Origin: Thalassotalea profundi
Lineage (GTDB): Bacteria; Pseudomonadota; Gammaproteobacteria; Enterobacterales; Alteromonadaceae
Direction: 5' to 3'
NCBI RefSeq assembly: GCF_014653195.1
Contig: NZ_BNAH01000011.1
Span: forward strand, 23,546-87,545
DNA length: 64,000 nt
The position numbers were made by a program, and so were the translations under genes. The notes beneath the pieces were generated by a model. It saw only the letters and a program-made list of their open reading frames with translations, searched no databases and was not told the origin of the DNA. Shown piece after piece: positions 18,277 to 27,008 of this stretch (positions are counted from its first letter, which is position 1; every line of letters starts with the position of its first letter).

Positions 18277-19155
18277 TTACTTCGTTAATTTAAGGAAGTA
18301 GTCAAAAATTTCTGGAACGTTACCTTGGCCCATGCCTGCATCTACAGCAGCTTGAAGGTTTGCTGATGTACCTTCTGCGATTTGAGCACGTGTATTAAGG
18401 TCTTTAACCATCTCAAGAAAATAACCTAGATCTTTATTTGCATTACCAATTGAGAAACCTAAATCACTAACACCATCTACCGCATAATTTTTACAGAATT
18501 GCATAAACGGCGAATTTGATGGACCTGTCGACATAATATTGAAAAGTTGTTGACGATCTACTCCAGCAAGCTCGGCAACAGCAAAAGCTTGTGACATAGC
18601 AGTTACTGTAGTCATACCCATAAAGTTATTAATTAACTTAGTTGTGTGACCTGCACCTAATGCACCAAGATAGAATACATTTTCGCCTTGTAATTCAAGA
18701 ATAGGTTTAACTTTCTCAAAAGTAGCCTGATCACCAGATGCCATAATATTAAGTAAACCATCTTTTGCGTGAGCTGGGGTACGACCTAATGGAGCATCAA
18801 TCATTCCTGCACCTTTTTTGGCGAGATCTGCTCCAATTTTTCGTGTAGAAGCAGGAATTGATGTACCAAAATCAATTAATACAGCACCTTCTTTTATGCC
18901 CGCTAAAATACCATCTTCAGCATAAACTAATTTTTCAACAATAGTAGAAGTAGTAAGGCACAGCATCACAATATCGCTTGCAGCAGCAAGCTCTTTTGCC
19001 GAAGTCGCTTCAGTAGCGCCGCGAGCAACAACAGCTGCAACAGCATCTTTGTTTAGGTCCATTACAATTGGCTCAAAGCCTTTCTTTTGTATGTTTTCAA
19101 CCATGTTACTACCCATAAGGCCAAGGCCGATGAAACCTATAGTAGGTTTTGTCAT
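18277..19155 (-). CDS. Beta-hydroxyacid dehydrogenase, probable DEH reductase
   Basis: 292 residues. N-terminal Rossmann fold GFIGLGLMGSNM (GxGxxG, residues 8-19), substrate segment DAPLGRTPAHAKDG around 120, and the catalytic-lysine helix GAGHTTKLINNFMG around 170, all of the 3-hydroxyisobutyrate/tartronate-semialdehyde dehydrogenase family. In alginate loci members reduce DEH (4-deoxy-L-erythro-5-hexoseulose uronate) to KDG with NAD(P)H, the substrate of KdgK. Its upstream region carries the same ACCAAT words as the alginate operon, tying it to that regulon although it is a separate unit. The enzyme class is secure; the DEH substrate is inferred. Confidence 0.85.
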   Translation of the reverse strand: MTKPTIGFIGLGLMGSNMVENIQKKGFEPIVMDLNKDAVAAVVARGATEATSAKELAAASDIVMLCLTTSTIVEKLVYAEDGILAGIKEGAVLIDFGTSIPASTRKIGADLAKKGAGMIDAPLGRTPAHAKDGLLNIMASGDQATFEKVKPILELQGENVFYLGALGAGHTTKLINNFMGMTTVTAMSQAFAVAELAGVDRQQLFNIMSTGPSNSPFMQFCKNYAVDGVSDLGFSIGNANKDLGYFLEMVKDLNTRAQIAEGTSANLQAAVDAGMGQGNVPEIFDYFLKLTK

Positions 19156-19636
19156 ATCTAACTCCTAAATATTATTGCTGTATATTTATCTGAAAAATAA
19201 AAAATCACCTATGGCTCAGATTAATGCCTGACATCAGTAACTCATTACACTACGTTTTTTGTAAACCAACTTAGTTAAAAAGCCCCGAACAACTAGCGAC
19301 ATACGTCTGCTTCTTCTGTAGAAGAATTTACCTGTTAATAGAACAGGCATTTACCAATAACTAATAAAATATTACTTATATTCTTATATGCTTTGTACAA
19401 GCAGGTTATCACCTAACCAACCTGTCTAACAAAATGTTAAATAAGTAACAACCAATTGTCAACCAATTATTTAATATTGGTATTACAATAATAAGTTGCA
19501 GTGAGATGTAAACGTGATAATGAAGATAATTGAGACAATAAAACTCCTTAATAAAAATATTTTTTATTAATTAAAACAATATGTAAGATGTGTTTTTAAG
19601 AAATTTTATGGCGTACTAAATAAGGGAAAAACACAT
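19156..19636. promoter_or_regulatory. Promoter region of the dehydrogenase gene with ACCAAT operator words
   Basis: 481 bases without a gene. 19451-19486 carries ACCAATTGTC, AACCAATTAT and ATTGGTATTAC in tandem, matching the words between the GntR gene and the alginate operon. A further half-site TTACCAATAA is at 19351. AT-rich sequence near 19540-19575 could fold but no clear terminator for the upstream crotonase gene is visible. Confidence 0.55.
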
Positions 19637-20440
19637 TTATTTAAATTTTCTCTTTTTAAAAGGTTTTGTTTTTTCAGGATTTAATTGGTTGTAGGTTTTA
19701 ATTTTTTGGTTTTTACCAAAAAGAATACGTATTTGATAATAAGACTCTCTAAACAATGCCATGCCTGGTGAAGAAAACCAACTTTTGTTATAAAGCTTTT
19801 TACACCCAGCAATACTGTCAGGCGACTGACTAATCAACGACGTAATTAATGATTGTGCAACCTGTTCAGGCTTTTCATCAACATGACTCACTAAACCTAA
19901 GGTATAAGCTTCCATCCCTGAAATTATTTTAGCCGTCATCGCTAACTCTTTTACTGTAGCTAGATTAAGTTTTTCTCTAAAGGCCAATGTTCCTCCCATA
20001 TCAGGGATCAAACCCCAACGACCTTCCATAATAGAAAACTCCGCATTAGGTTGTGCAATAGCAAAATCAGCCCCCATCGCTATTTGTAAACCTCCACCCC
20101 AGCATTTGCCTTTAATGACAGCTATTACGGGTACAGGTAGTTCTCTCCACCCTGTTGAAACTCGTTGAGCTAAATTAGCTTGCCAAGGGAAAAACTTAAA
20201 TAACAAACGCATTGCATGAAGAGGAGACGAGAACACAGACTTTACATCTAAACCAGAGCAAAAATTCTCACCCTCGGCTGTTAATACAACTGCACGTATA
20301 TCCCTATTCTTTTTAAGTTGTTTAATTGTTTTATTAATAGCAACAAACATTGCCATATCTATTGCATTCAACTTTTCAGGGCGTGCTAACTTTACATAAG
20401 CAATATTATTTTCTATTAATAGTTTAACTCTGTTATCCAT
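19637..20440 (-). CDS. Enoyl-CoA hydratase/isomerase (crotonase) family protein
   Basis: 267 residues, crotonase fold. Visible: N-terminal ENNIAYVKLARPEKLNAI, first oxyanion-hole segment GENFCSGLDVKSV, second oxyanion segment GKCWGGGLQIAMGADF, and the EGRWGLIPDMGG loop that usually carries a catalytic Glu. It should act on an acyl-CoA thioester, hydrating or isomerising the double bond; chain length and direction are unknown. The C-terminal tail is unusually lysine-rich. It stands alone between the alginate regulon and the divergent peroxiredoxin gene. Confidence 0.85.
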   Translation of the reverse strand: MDNRVKLLIENNIAYVKLARPEKLNAIDMAMFVAINKTIKQLKKNRDIRAVVLTAEGENFCSGLDVKSVFSSPLHAMRLLFKFFPWQANLAQRVSTGWRELPVPVIAVIKGKCWGGGLQIAMGADFAIAQPNAEFSIMEGRWGLIPDMGGTLAFREKLNLATVKELAMTAKIISGMEAYTLGLVSHVDEKPEQVAQSLITSLISQSPDSIAGCKKLYNKSWFSSPGMALFRESYYQIRILFGKNQKIKTYNQLNPEKTKPFKKRKFK

Positions 20441-20593
20441 ATTACATATACCAAGTGGTTAGACCAGAAGACAAGTTAACTAAAAATTGATTAAAATGAT
20501 AGTTTAGTCTCATATCTAATGGCAAAAATCAGTTCTAAATATTAGACTACAAACCAGACTATCCATTAAACACACATTTACATAGAGGTCATT

Positions 20594-21118
20594 ATGATTA
20601 AAAGAGTTCCAAAAGTTACTTTTAAAACCCGTGTTCGCAATGAAGCCCTAGGTGGATCTAATCCATTTGAGTGGAAAGACTTAACCACTGATGAAATCTT
20701 TGCCAACAAAAACGTTATTGTTTTTTCTTTACCTGGTGCATTTACACCTACCTGCTCTACATCTCATTTACCAAGATATGAAGAGTTATATGAAGAATTC
20801 ACGAAATTAGGTGTTGATAAAATCGTGTGTATCTCAGTAAATGATGCATTCGTTATGTATCAATGGGGTAAAAGCCAGAATGCACAGAATGTATTCTTAC
20901 TACCTGATGGTAATGGCGAATTTACACGTAAAATGGGCATGTTAGTGGATAAATCAAACTTAGGTTTTGGTATGCGTAGCTGGCGCTACTCTATGTATGT
21001 TGAAGATGGTGAAGTTAAACAAGCATTCTTAGAAGAGGGCTTTGAAGATAATTGTCCTACAGATCCATTCGATTCTTCTGATGCAGATACTATGTTAGCT
21101 TACCTTAAAAATAAATAA
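20594..21118 (+). CDS. Peroxiredoxin, Prx5-like
   Basis: 174-residue thioredoxin-fold peroxidase. The peroxidatic cysteine is C54 in PGAFTPTC, with the catalytic Thr/Pro before it, and an Arg in [14 protein letters not shown] completes the active site. The length covers the Prx domain only; the C-terminal glutaredoxin domain of the Vibrio/Haemophilus hybrid form is absent, so reduction must come from a separate glutaredoxin or thioredoxin. It reduces H2O2 and organic peroxides in the cytoplasm. Monocistronic, with a terminator directly downstream. Confidence 0.92.
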   Translation: MIKRVPKVTFKTRVRNEALGGSNPFEWKDLTTDEIFANKNVIVFSLPGAFTPTCSTSHLPRYEELYEEFTKLGVDKIVCISVNDAFVMYQWGKSQNAQNVFLLPDGNGEFTRKMGMLVDKSNLGFGMRSWRYSMYVEDGEVKQAFLEEGFEDNCPTDPFDSSDADTMLAYLKNK

Positions 21119-21126
21119 TTCCCTCC

Positions 21127-21159
21127 CAGCGTTTAATGATTAATTGAACGCTGTTTTTT
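21127..21159 (+). terminator. Rho-independent terminator of the peroxiredoxin gene
   Basis: Stem CAGCGTT / AACGCTG (21127-21133 and 21147-21153) followed by six Ts, nine bases after the stop. Confidence 0.85.
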
Positions 21160-21302
21160 CCTTTTAGCTATCACGCTGATTTTGTTGCATTTACAACCGA
21201 ATAAATATTAACATTTTCTTTACTTATTTTTTATAGTTTAAAGTATTCTGCCTACTTTTATTGCAGCGAAAAAATAAAATATTAAAAATCGGGGAACTAC
21301 AC

Positions 21303-21992
21303 ATGGCAAAGTTTATTTATATCCTGCTATTTTCATCAATAGCATTTTCGTCTATAGCGCAAGATAATCAATTAACATCGGCAGAAAAATCTGAAGGGTG
21401 GCAATTGCTATTTAATGGCAAAGATATGTCTCAATGGCGAAATTTTAAAGCATCAAGCATCAATGAAAAATGGGTGATTAAAAACAATGCTATGTATCTT
21501 TCAGCGAAAGGTGGCGGCGATTTAATGACAAAAAAAGCATTTAAAAACTTTGAACTCACACTTGATTGGCAAATATCAATCGGTGGCAATAGTGGTATTT
21601 TTATTCTTGCCGATGAACTAGGCGAAAAAATTTACTCTCATGCAATAGAAGTGCAAATATTAGATAACGAAAGGCACAGTGACAATAAATACAAAACCCA
21701 TCTTTCTGGCTCAGTTTATGACTTAATTGGGTCGCCTGCTGCTTCACATAAAATTGCAGGGGAATGGAACAATGTCAGAATATTATTAAAAAACAAGGCA
21801 CTAAAAGTATGGCAAAACGATGTATTAACTGCCGACATCCATATTCATAGTGATTCATGGAATGACCTTGTTTCAGCAAGTAAATTTAAAAATTGGTCTG
21901 GCTTTGCCAAAGCTGAATTAGGGCATATTGGCCTGCAAGACCATGACGACCCTGTGGCATTTAAAAATATAAAAATTAGAGAAATTAACTAA
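21303..21992 (+). CDS. Exported DUF1080 (3-keto-disaccharide hydrolase-like) protein
   Basis: About 229 residues from ATG 21303, which begins a signal peptide (MAKFIYILLFSSIAFSSIAQ) and has GGGGAA upstream; a TTG extension to 21261 is rejected. The mature part is a concanavalin-like beta sandwich: EGWQLLFNGKDMSQWRNF, LTLDWQISIGGNSGIF and a terminal PVAFKNIKIREI, all hallmarks of DUF1080. Some members hydrolyse 3-keto-glycosides; others may only bind sugars. It acts in the periplasm or outside the cell. No linked sugar operon, so the substrate is open. Confidence 0.85.
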   Translation: MAKFIYILLFSSIAFSSIAQDNQLTSAEKSEGWQLLFNGKDMSQWRNFKASSINEKWVIKNNAMYLSAKGGGDLMTKKAFKNFELTLDWQISIGGNSGIFILADELGEKIYSHAIEVQILDNERHSDNKYKTHLSGSVYDLIGSPAASHKIAGEWNNVRILLKNKALKVWQNDVLTADIHIHSDSWNDLVSASKFKNWSGFAKAELGHIGLQDHDDPVAFKNIKIREIN

Positions 21993-22030
21993 GGCCCAGT
22001 TGCTTCACTTAGCAAACAAAAACATAAAAT

Positions 22031-23029
22031 TTACTTAAGCCTTAATTGACTGGGCGTAAGCCCAGTCCAGCGTTTAACCGCTCGACGAAAGTTTGGAATA
22101 TCATTAAACTTCATTTTCATCGCGCTTTCTTCATTATTCAATCCTTGAAGTTGTAACCAATAAACCGCTTGTTGTTTTCTTAATTGATCTTGTAGCTCTT
22201 GGAAGCTACAACCATGTTGTTTTAATTTTCGTTTAAATGTTGCAGGGCTCAAAGCAAATAACTTAGCTGTTTCCTGTAAGGTATGAGAGTACTTGTGCCT
22301 TAAACAAAAGCATACAGCTTCTAAAAAACCTTGTTGTGGCCCAAGCTTAAGTTGATGAATAGCATGAGTTTTCAAACTATTACTATGATAGGGAAAGGGT
22401 TCTTTTAACCACTTTTTATCAAAACTAATACTCAATATAGGTTGAGAAAAACAAATGCGTTGCCCTAAATTCTCTTCATACTCTTGAATATAACTTGGGC
22501 AAGGATATGGAAAGTTGAAATGAAAAGGAATGCGTTTACCAAAAATTAATTTACTCGCTGACACTAAAGCGGTGCTGTAAGCCTCAATTAAAAACTTAAA
22601 TTGTTCCCCACACCCTAACGCGTCATTAAGAATTAAGTGACACTTATTATTATCCTGATAAATATGACCATAAATAAACGGGCAAATTTTAAGATGAAAT
22701 AGGCTCAGTAATTTTAATGCTTCACCGAGATTTCTACTATGTTGAACTGCATTCGAAATAGCTCCGTAATTACTAGGAAAAATTCGTCTACCTAACTGAA
22801 ATGCACAGTCATAACCGGGCATTAACTGCTGTGCTTGATTAACTAACTTTAATAATTGCTGAGCAGTTAATGTGGCAGTTCCTGACTTTATATCTTCATA
22901 AAAAATACCTGTGCTACGCAATAGCTTATGACGATCAACACCATGGGAAATAGCTAAATCAATAAGACTTGCCGCTAGCTGATGCGCTGGAAAAAATTTT
23001 TCATCACAACATAGATATTGGCGAAGCAT
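22031..23029 (-). CDS. AraC-family regulator with arabinose-binding-like N-terminal domain
   Basis: 332 residues. N-terminal about 200 residues belong to the OruR/ArgR-like AraC ligand domain (DLAISHGVDRHKLLRSTGI ... FQLGRRIFPSNYGAISNAV). The C-terminal double HTH starts at about 250 (LQETAKLFALSPATFKRKLK and the terminal NFRRAVKRWTGLTPSQLR). It starts nine bases after the stop of the GGDEF gene, so both are probably one transcript. The regulated genes are unknown; the convergent DUF1080 gene is the nearest candidate. Confidence 0.85.
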   Translation of the reverse strand: MLRQYLCCDEKFFPAHQLAASLIDLAISHGVDRHKLLRSTGIFYEDIKSGTATLTAQQLLKLVNQAQQLMPGYDCAFQLGRRIFPSNYGAISNAVQHSRNLGEALKLLSLFHLKICPFIYGHIYQDNNKCHLILNDALGCGEQFKFLIEAYSTALVSASKLIFGKRIPFHFNFPYPCPSYIQEYEENLGQRICFSQPILSISFDKKWLKEPFPYHSNSLKTHAIHQLKLGPQQGFLEAVCFCLRHKYSHTLQETAKLFALSPATFKRKLKQHGCSFQELQDQLRKQQAVYWLQLQGLNNEESAMKMKFNDIPNFRRAVKRWTGLTPSQLRLK

Positions 23030-23038
23030 AAGCCTTAT

Positions 23039-23938
23039 TTAACCTTCTTTGCACAAGTCGAGCTGTCGATTAACTCGGCCAATAATACTGTCAACTTTAT
23101 CTCCAGATTGAGCAATATCTGCGGCAAACGTTAGCGTATGATAAACCGCGTTCCCTTTACTCTTTGTTTTGAATGCTAAATGCTTTACTGCCGCACGAAT
23201 TTGCTCTGCAATTTCATTCGCTAATTCAAGATCTGTGTCGAGTAATAATAAAATAAAACGGTCTCCTGCATATCGACATGCAAGATCAGATTGACGTAAG
23301 TTCATAAGAATTAATTCAGATATTTCTCTAAGTAACCGGTCGCCTTCACTCACGCCATACAAACGATTAAATAAATCAAAATCATCCATATCTAACATCA
23401 CAATAGAAAAATTCGCAGTTTCTGGCGATTTAAGTAAGTTGGCTATTTGTCCACGCATATAATCAGCACGATAAAGTTTAGTAATAAAATCAACTTGATC
23501 ATGTTCACGCAAACTCACTTCACGACGTTGTAGTTGAGTGTTTAAAATCAACTGTTCCTGATGCCATAGGTATAAGCCCCAAGTCATTACCACCATACCC
23601 ATTAATGCGGGTATAGACTCAATCATACTTAACCAAGCACTCGCGTCGGCATAGTGAACAAATTCATCGAACATATCTAACAAGGCAGAAAACATATAAC
23701 AACTTAAGCCAAGCGTAAGTAAACGAGTAACACGACCTGGCGGACGGCTCACTAGTAAGAAAAATACCCAAACTAAGGTTAAAACCGCAATACCACCTTC
23801 GCCAACCACATCCAGCCAAGAAATGTCGGCCCACGCTTTTAAGTCTCCCAAACCAAAACTTAATGAAAAGGCAATACTGACCACACCAAATACTATCGAG
23901 ATCAAATGGTTGTGTTGTGCTAACAAAGAAAAATTCAT
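23039..23938 (-). CDS. Membrane GGDEF-domain protein with degenerate A-site (AGDRF)
   Basis: 299 residues. Five or so hydrophobic segments in the first 125 residues form a membrane sensor part, then a GGDEF domain from about 145 (DHDQVDFITKLYRADYMRGQ) to the end. The signature is A224-G-D-R-F228 instead of GG(D/E)EF, so the acidic catalytic residue is Arg and cyclic-di-GMP synthesis is doubtful; it may bind GTP or act as a sensor without synthesis. First gene of an operon with the AraC regulator 9 bases downstream, suggesting a membrane signal passed to transcription. Confidence 0.85.
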   Translation of the reverse strand: MNFSLLAQHNHLISIVFGVVSIAFSLSFGLGDLKAWADISWLDVVGEGGIAVLTLVWVFFLLVSRPPGRVTRLLTLGLSCYMFSALLDMFDEFVHYADASAWLSMIESIPALMGMVVMTWGLYLWHQEQLILNTQLQRREVSLREHDQVDFITKLYRADYMRGQIANLLKSPETANFSIVMLDMDDFDLFNRLYGVSEGDRLLREISELILMNLRQSDLACRYAGDRFILLLLDTDLELANEIAEQIRAAVKHLAFKTKSKGNAVYHTLTFAADIAQSGDKVDSIIGRVNRQLDLCKEG

Positions 23939-24238
23939 AACAATTACTGTTTCGAAAAAGTTGATGATATATCAAGCAACTTATTGTCAAAGGGTCATTT
24001 TGGCTCAGTGATATGACAATAAAATGAATTTATCGCTAATTAAACGGCTAAAAAAGTAAAATACCAGCTATTTTTACTGACCGTCTTGGGGGTCAAATTA
24101 GCTCAATCGACACAAAATTTTAGTTATATGTATGCAATTAAGTTCAATTTGGGTGGCTACAAAATTCGCTGTCATAAAAGAGTCATTTTCTCCTCTTAGT
24201 CTTGCCACAACTTTATTATTTAAGATGAGAAACGGACA
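23939..24238 (+). promoter_or_regulatory. Divergent promoter region upstream of the phytate operon
   Basis: 300 bases between the GGDEF gene and the phytate TBDR. The right part holds the Pho box listed separately and a -10-like TAGTCT at 24197-24202, then a 36-base leader to the ATG. No gene seen. Confidence 0.6.
24169..24186 (+). promoter_or_regulatory. Pho box (PhoB-binding site) of the phytate operon
   Basis: CTGTCATAAAAGAGTCAT matches 16 of 18 positions of the CTGTCATAAAACTGTCAT form of the PhoB consensus, with the two units 11 bases apart. A -10-like hexamer TAGTCT begins ten bases after the box, the usual geometry for PhoB-activated promoters in which the box replaces the -35. Confidence 0.75.
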
Positions 24239-26932
24239 ATGAAAATGGTTAAAAATAAACTTGCACTTGCATGCCTTGTTGGTTCTATCAGTTACCCTTT
24301 ATTCGCTCAAGAACAAGGTAGTGTTCAGGGGCAACTGAGTAACAAAAGCCATAATAGCTACTTTTCAGGCGCACAAATTCAAATTAAAGAACTAGGTATC
24401 ACTACAACGTCAAAACGTAATGGTACATTTAGGTTCAATAATGTTCCTGAAGGTCGTTATACCTTAATAGTGCAATACTTAGGTGCACCAACAGTTGAAA
24501 AAACAATAGAAGTAAAGCCCGGCCAAACATTAGAACAAGCTATTATTTTAAGTACACAACAAGACTCAATGGAAAATATTGTTGTGTATGGTCAACGTTC
24601 TGGACAAGCAAGTGCCATTAACCAACAACGAACGTCAGACAGCATAAAGTCAATTGTATCTGCCGACGCTATCGGCCAATTTCCTGATCAAAATGCTGCC
24701 GAAGCGTTACAACGCTTACCTGGCCTTTCAATAGAGCGAGACCAAGGTGAAGGGCGTTTTGTCGGTATTAGAGGTATAGATCCAAACCTAAATAACGTTA
24801 CTATTAATGGCTTAAACGTACCGTCTCCTGAAGGCGGTGTACGTTCGGTAGCGCTTGACGTGTTGCCATCTGAATTAATCCAAGGTTTAGCTGTATCAAA
24901 ATCAGTTACCTCAGACATGGATGCCGATGCAATAGGTGGCTCTATTGAAGTGATAAGTTTAAGTGCATTTGATAAAAAAGAAACCAGTGCAAGCCTCACA
25001 GTACAAGCGAGTCAAAATCAACTACGAGATGAAACAAGTCCTAAAATTTCAGGTAGCTATAGCCAACTTATTACAGACACTGTTGGTGTAGCAGCAGCGC
25101 TTTCATATTACGATCGTGATTTTGGTTCTGACAATATAGAATCAAATGGCGATGATGAAATAGAACAGCGCTTTTATAGCATTAATCGTGAACGTATCGG
25201 TGGCGCTGTGAATATTGACATACGCCCTAACTTCAATAATCAGTACTACATTCGTAGCCTATATAGCAAATTCTTAGATGATGAGTTTCGTCAAGCCAAT
25301 ACCTTTACTTTCGATGGTGACGATTCTGAAATAGAACGCGGTAGTAAAGATCGAGCAGAAAGCCAAACCATATTGTCGATTACCGCAGGCGGCGAGCATC
25401 AATTAAAAGACTGGTTAATTGAATATCAATTAGGCTATTCAAAAGCTAATGAAGATGAACCCAACTCCCTTTATTACACCTTTGTAGGTGAAGAAATGGC
25501 AATAAGCTCTGATATGCAAGGTCAAATACCAAGCATAGTTCAAGACAGTAATGCCATGGACTTAGCAAGCTACGAATTAGATGAAATTAGTTTTGAAGAT
25601 AATTTCTCCGAAGATATAGAAACCAGTGTTAAAGCCGACTTTACTCGCTTTACTTATTGGAATGGCAATGCGGTTGAACTTAAGTTTGGTGGTAAATACC
25701 GAGCTCGTGAAAAACAATCTGACGCCAGTATTTTTATTTATGACGGCGACTTTGATGGTATTGACCCCACAATGTTTGCTACCTCAACCCCAGATTGGAG
25801 TTTAGGTGATTTTGGTCCAGGGTTAAATCGTAGCGAAATGCGTAGTCATTTTAATCAACATCGTAATACCTTAGAGCTAGCAGAATTAGATTCAGAGTTA
25901 GAATCAAACGGCGCCTCTTATACTAATAACGAAGACATTTTAGCCTTGTACTTTATGACTAAAATTGAAATAGACCAACTAAGAATTGTTGCCGGTTTAC
26001 GTTATGAAGACACCTCTTTTGATACTACAGGTATGCGCGTTGAGCTTATCGAAAACGAGCAAACAGATATTGAAGAAGTGGTAAACACCAACTGGACAGG
26101 TAAAAAAGATTATAACTACTTATTACCTAGCCTTAATGTTCGTTACCAATTCAACGAGCAACTTATTGGCCGTTTTGCTTACACTCAAACCATTTCTCGT
26201 CCTAAATTTGAAGATGCCGCTGCGTTCCAAATTGTAGAGTCGAAAACAGAAGAAGATGACGGCGAATTTATCACTGAACGTCAAGCTGAAGTAGGTAACC
26301 CGAACCTTAATCCTTATGAAGCTGATAATATTGATTTTTCTTTAGAATATTACCCAGGTGACATTGGTGTGTTATCTGCCGGATATTTCCACAAAGATAT
26401 AGATAACTTCGTCATTATTGCTGATGTAGCCGGCACAGAAAGCTGGAATGGTTTTGAAGAAGTAATGCAACCTATTAATGGTGAGTCAGCAAGTGTTAGC
26501 GGTTTCGAATTTTCATGGGTTAAAGCTTTTGACAACGGATTTTTAATCTCAAGCAACGCAACATTGTCTGATTCAGATGCCACCACCATGTTAGATGGTG
26601 AACAATTTAAAACAAGCTTACCAAATCAGTCTGACAAAATAGGTAACGTTACCCTAGGTTATGAAAGCGAAGCACTGAGCTTACGCTTAACACTTTCTTA
26701 TAAAAGTAAAAACTTAGAAGAAATTGACGGTGACTTAATCCGTATGGAAGATGCACATCAACAAGTTGATTTTATGGGTAAATATTTCTTAAACCCAAAT
26801 ATGTATGTCTACTTGAATGCCATCAATCTTAATGATGAACCTTATTATCATTACTTTGACCAACCTAATAACAACGCTCAGTACGAAAAATATGGCCGTA
26901 CAGTAGAGTTAGGATTTAATTGGAAGCTTTAG
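24239..26932 (+). CDS. TonB-dependent receptor of the phytate operon
   Basis: 897-residue outer-membrane receptor. Signal peptide to about residue 23, then a carboxypeptidase-regulatory-like beta-sandwich (about 28-110, SGAQIQIKELGITTTSKRNGTFRFNNVPEGRY), a plug domain (DAIGQFPDQNAAEALQRLPGLS and RGIDPNLNNVTINGL) and a 22-strand barrel ending in GFNWKL. The FPDQN-type plug is common in marine oligosaccharide and organophosphate receptors. It leads a three-gene unit with a metallophosphoesterase and a phytase, so the substrate is probably phytate or its inositol-phosphate products. A Pho box precedes it. Confidence 0.9.
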   Translation: MKMVKNKLALACLVGSISYPLFAQEQGSVQGQLSNKSHNSYFSGAQIQIKELGITTTSKRNGTFRFNNVPEGRYTLIVQYLGAPTVEKTIEVKPGQTLEQAIILSTQQDSMENIVVYGQRSGQASAINQQRTSDSIKSIVSADAIGQFPDQNAAEALQRLPGLSIERDQGEGRFVGIRGIDPNLNNVTINGLNVPSPEGGVRSVALDVLPSELIQGLAVSKSVTSDMDADAIGGSIEVISLSAFDKKETSASLTVQASQNQLRDETSPKISGSYSQLITDTVGVAAALSYYDRDFGSDNIESNGDDEIEQRFYSINRERIGGAVNIDIRPNFNNQYYIRSLYSKFLDDEFRQANTFTFDGDDSEIERGSKDRAESQTILSITAGGEHQLKDWLIEYQLGYSKANEDEPNSLYYTFVGEEMAISSDMQGQIPSIVQDSNAMDLASYELDEISFEDNFSEDIETSVKADFTRFTYWNGNAVELKFGGKYRAREKQSDASIFIYDGDFDGIDPTMFATSTPDWSLGDFGPGLNRSEMRSHFNQHRNTLELAELDSELESNGASYTNNEDILALYFMTKIEIDQLRIVAGLRYEDTSFDTTGMRVELIENEQTDIEEVVNTNWTGKKDYNYLLPSLNVRYQFNEQLIGRFAYTQTISRPKFEDAAAFQIVESKTEEDDGEFITERQAEVGNPNLNPYEADNIDFSLEYYPGDIGVLSAGYFHKDIDNFVIIADVAGTESWNGFEEVMQPINGESASVSGFEFSWVKAFDNGFLISSNATLSDSDATTMLDGEQFKTSLPNQSDKIGNVTLGYESEALSLRLTLSYKSKNLEEIDGDLIRMEDAHQQVDFMGKYFLNPNMYVYLNAINLNDEPYYHYFDQPNNNAQYEKYGRTVELGFNWKL

Positions 26933-26952
26933 AAAAGTAAACAACTATAAAC

Positions 26953-26989
26953 GCCATAACTTATTGGGGTTAACTTAATAAGTTATGGC
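26953..26989. repeat. Intercistronic hairpin between TBDR and metallophosphoesterase
   Basis: Perfect 13-bp inverted repeat GCCATAACTTATT / AATAAGTTATGGC with an 11-base loop, placed 20 bases after the TBDR stop and 19 bases before the next start. No T run follows, so it is more likely an mRNA-stabilising or partial-readthrough element than a full terminator. Confidence 0.7.
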
Positions 26990-27008
26990 TAATTTAACGG
27001 AGTTAGTC

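Noticed and set aside
23664..23990. Separate 108-residue minus-strand protein overlapping the GGDEF gene
   Set aside because: It lies in another frame of the GGDEF gene, has no ribosome site and an aromatic/cysteine-rich shadow composition.
23986..24000. Second Pho box near 23.99 kb (TTGTCA...GTCATT)
   Set aside because: The two half-sites are about eight bases apart instead of eleven.
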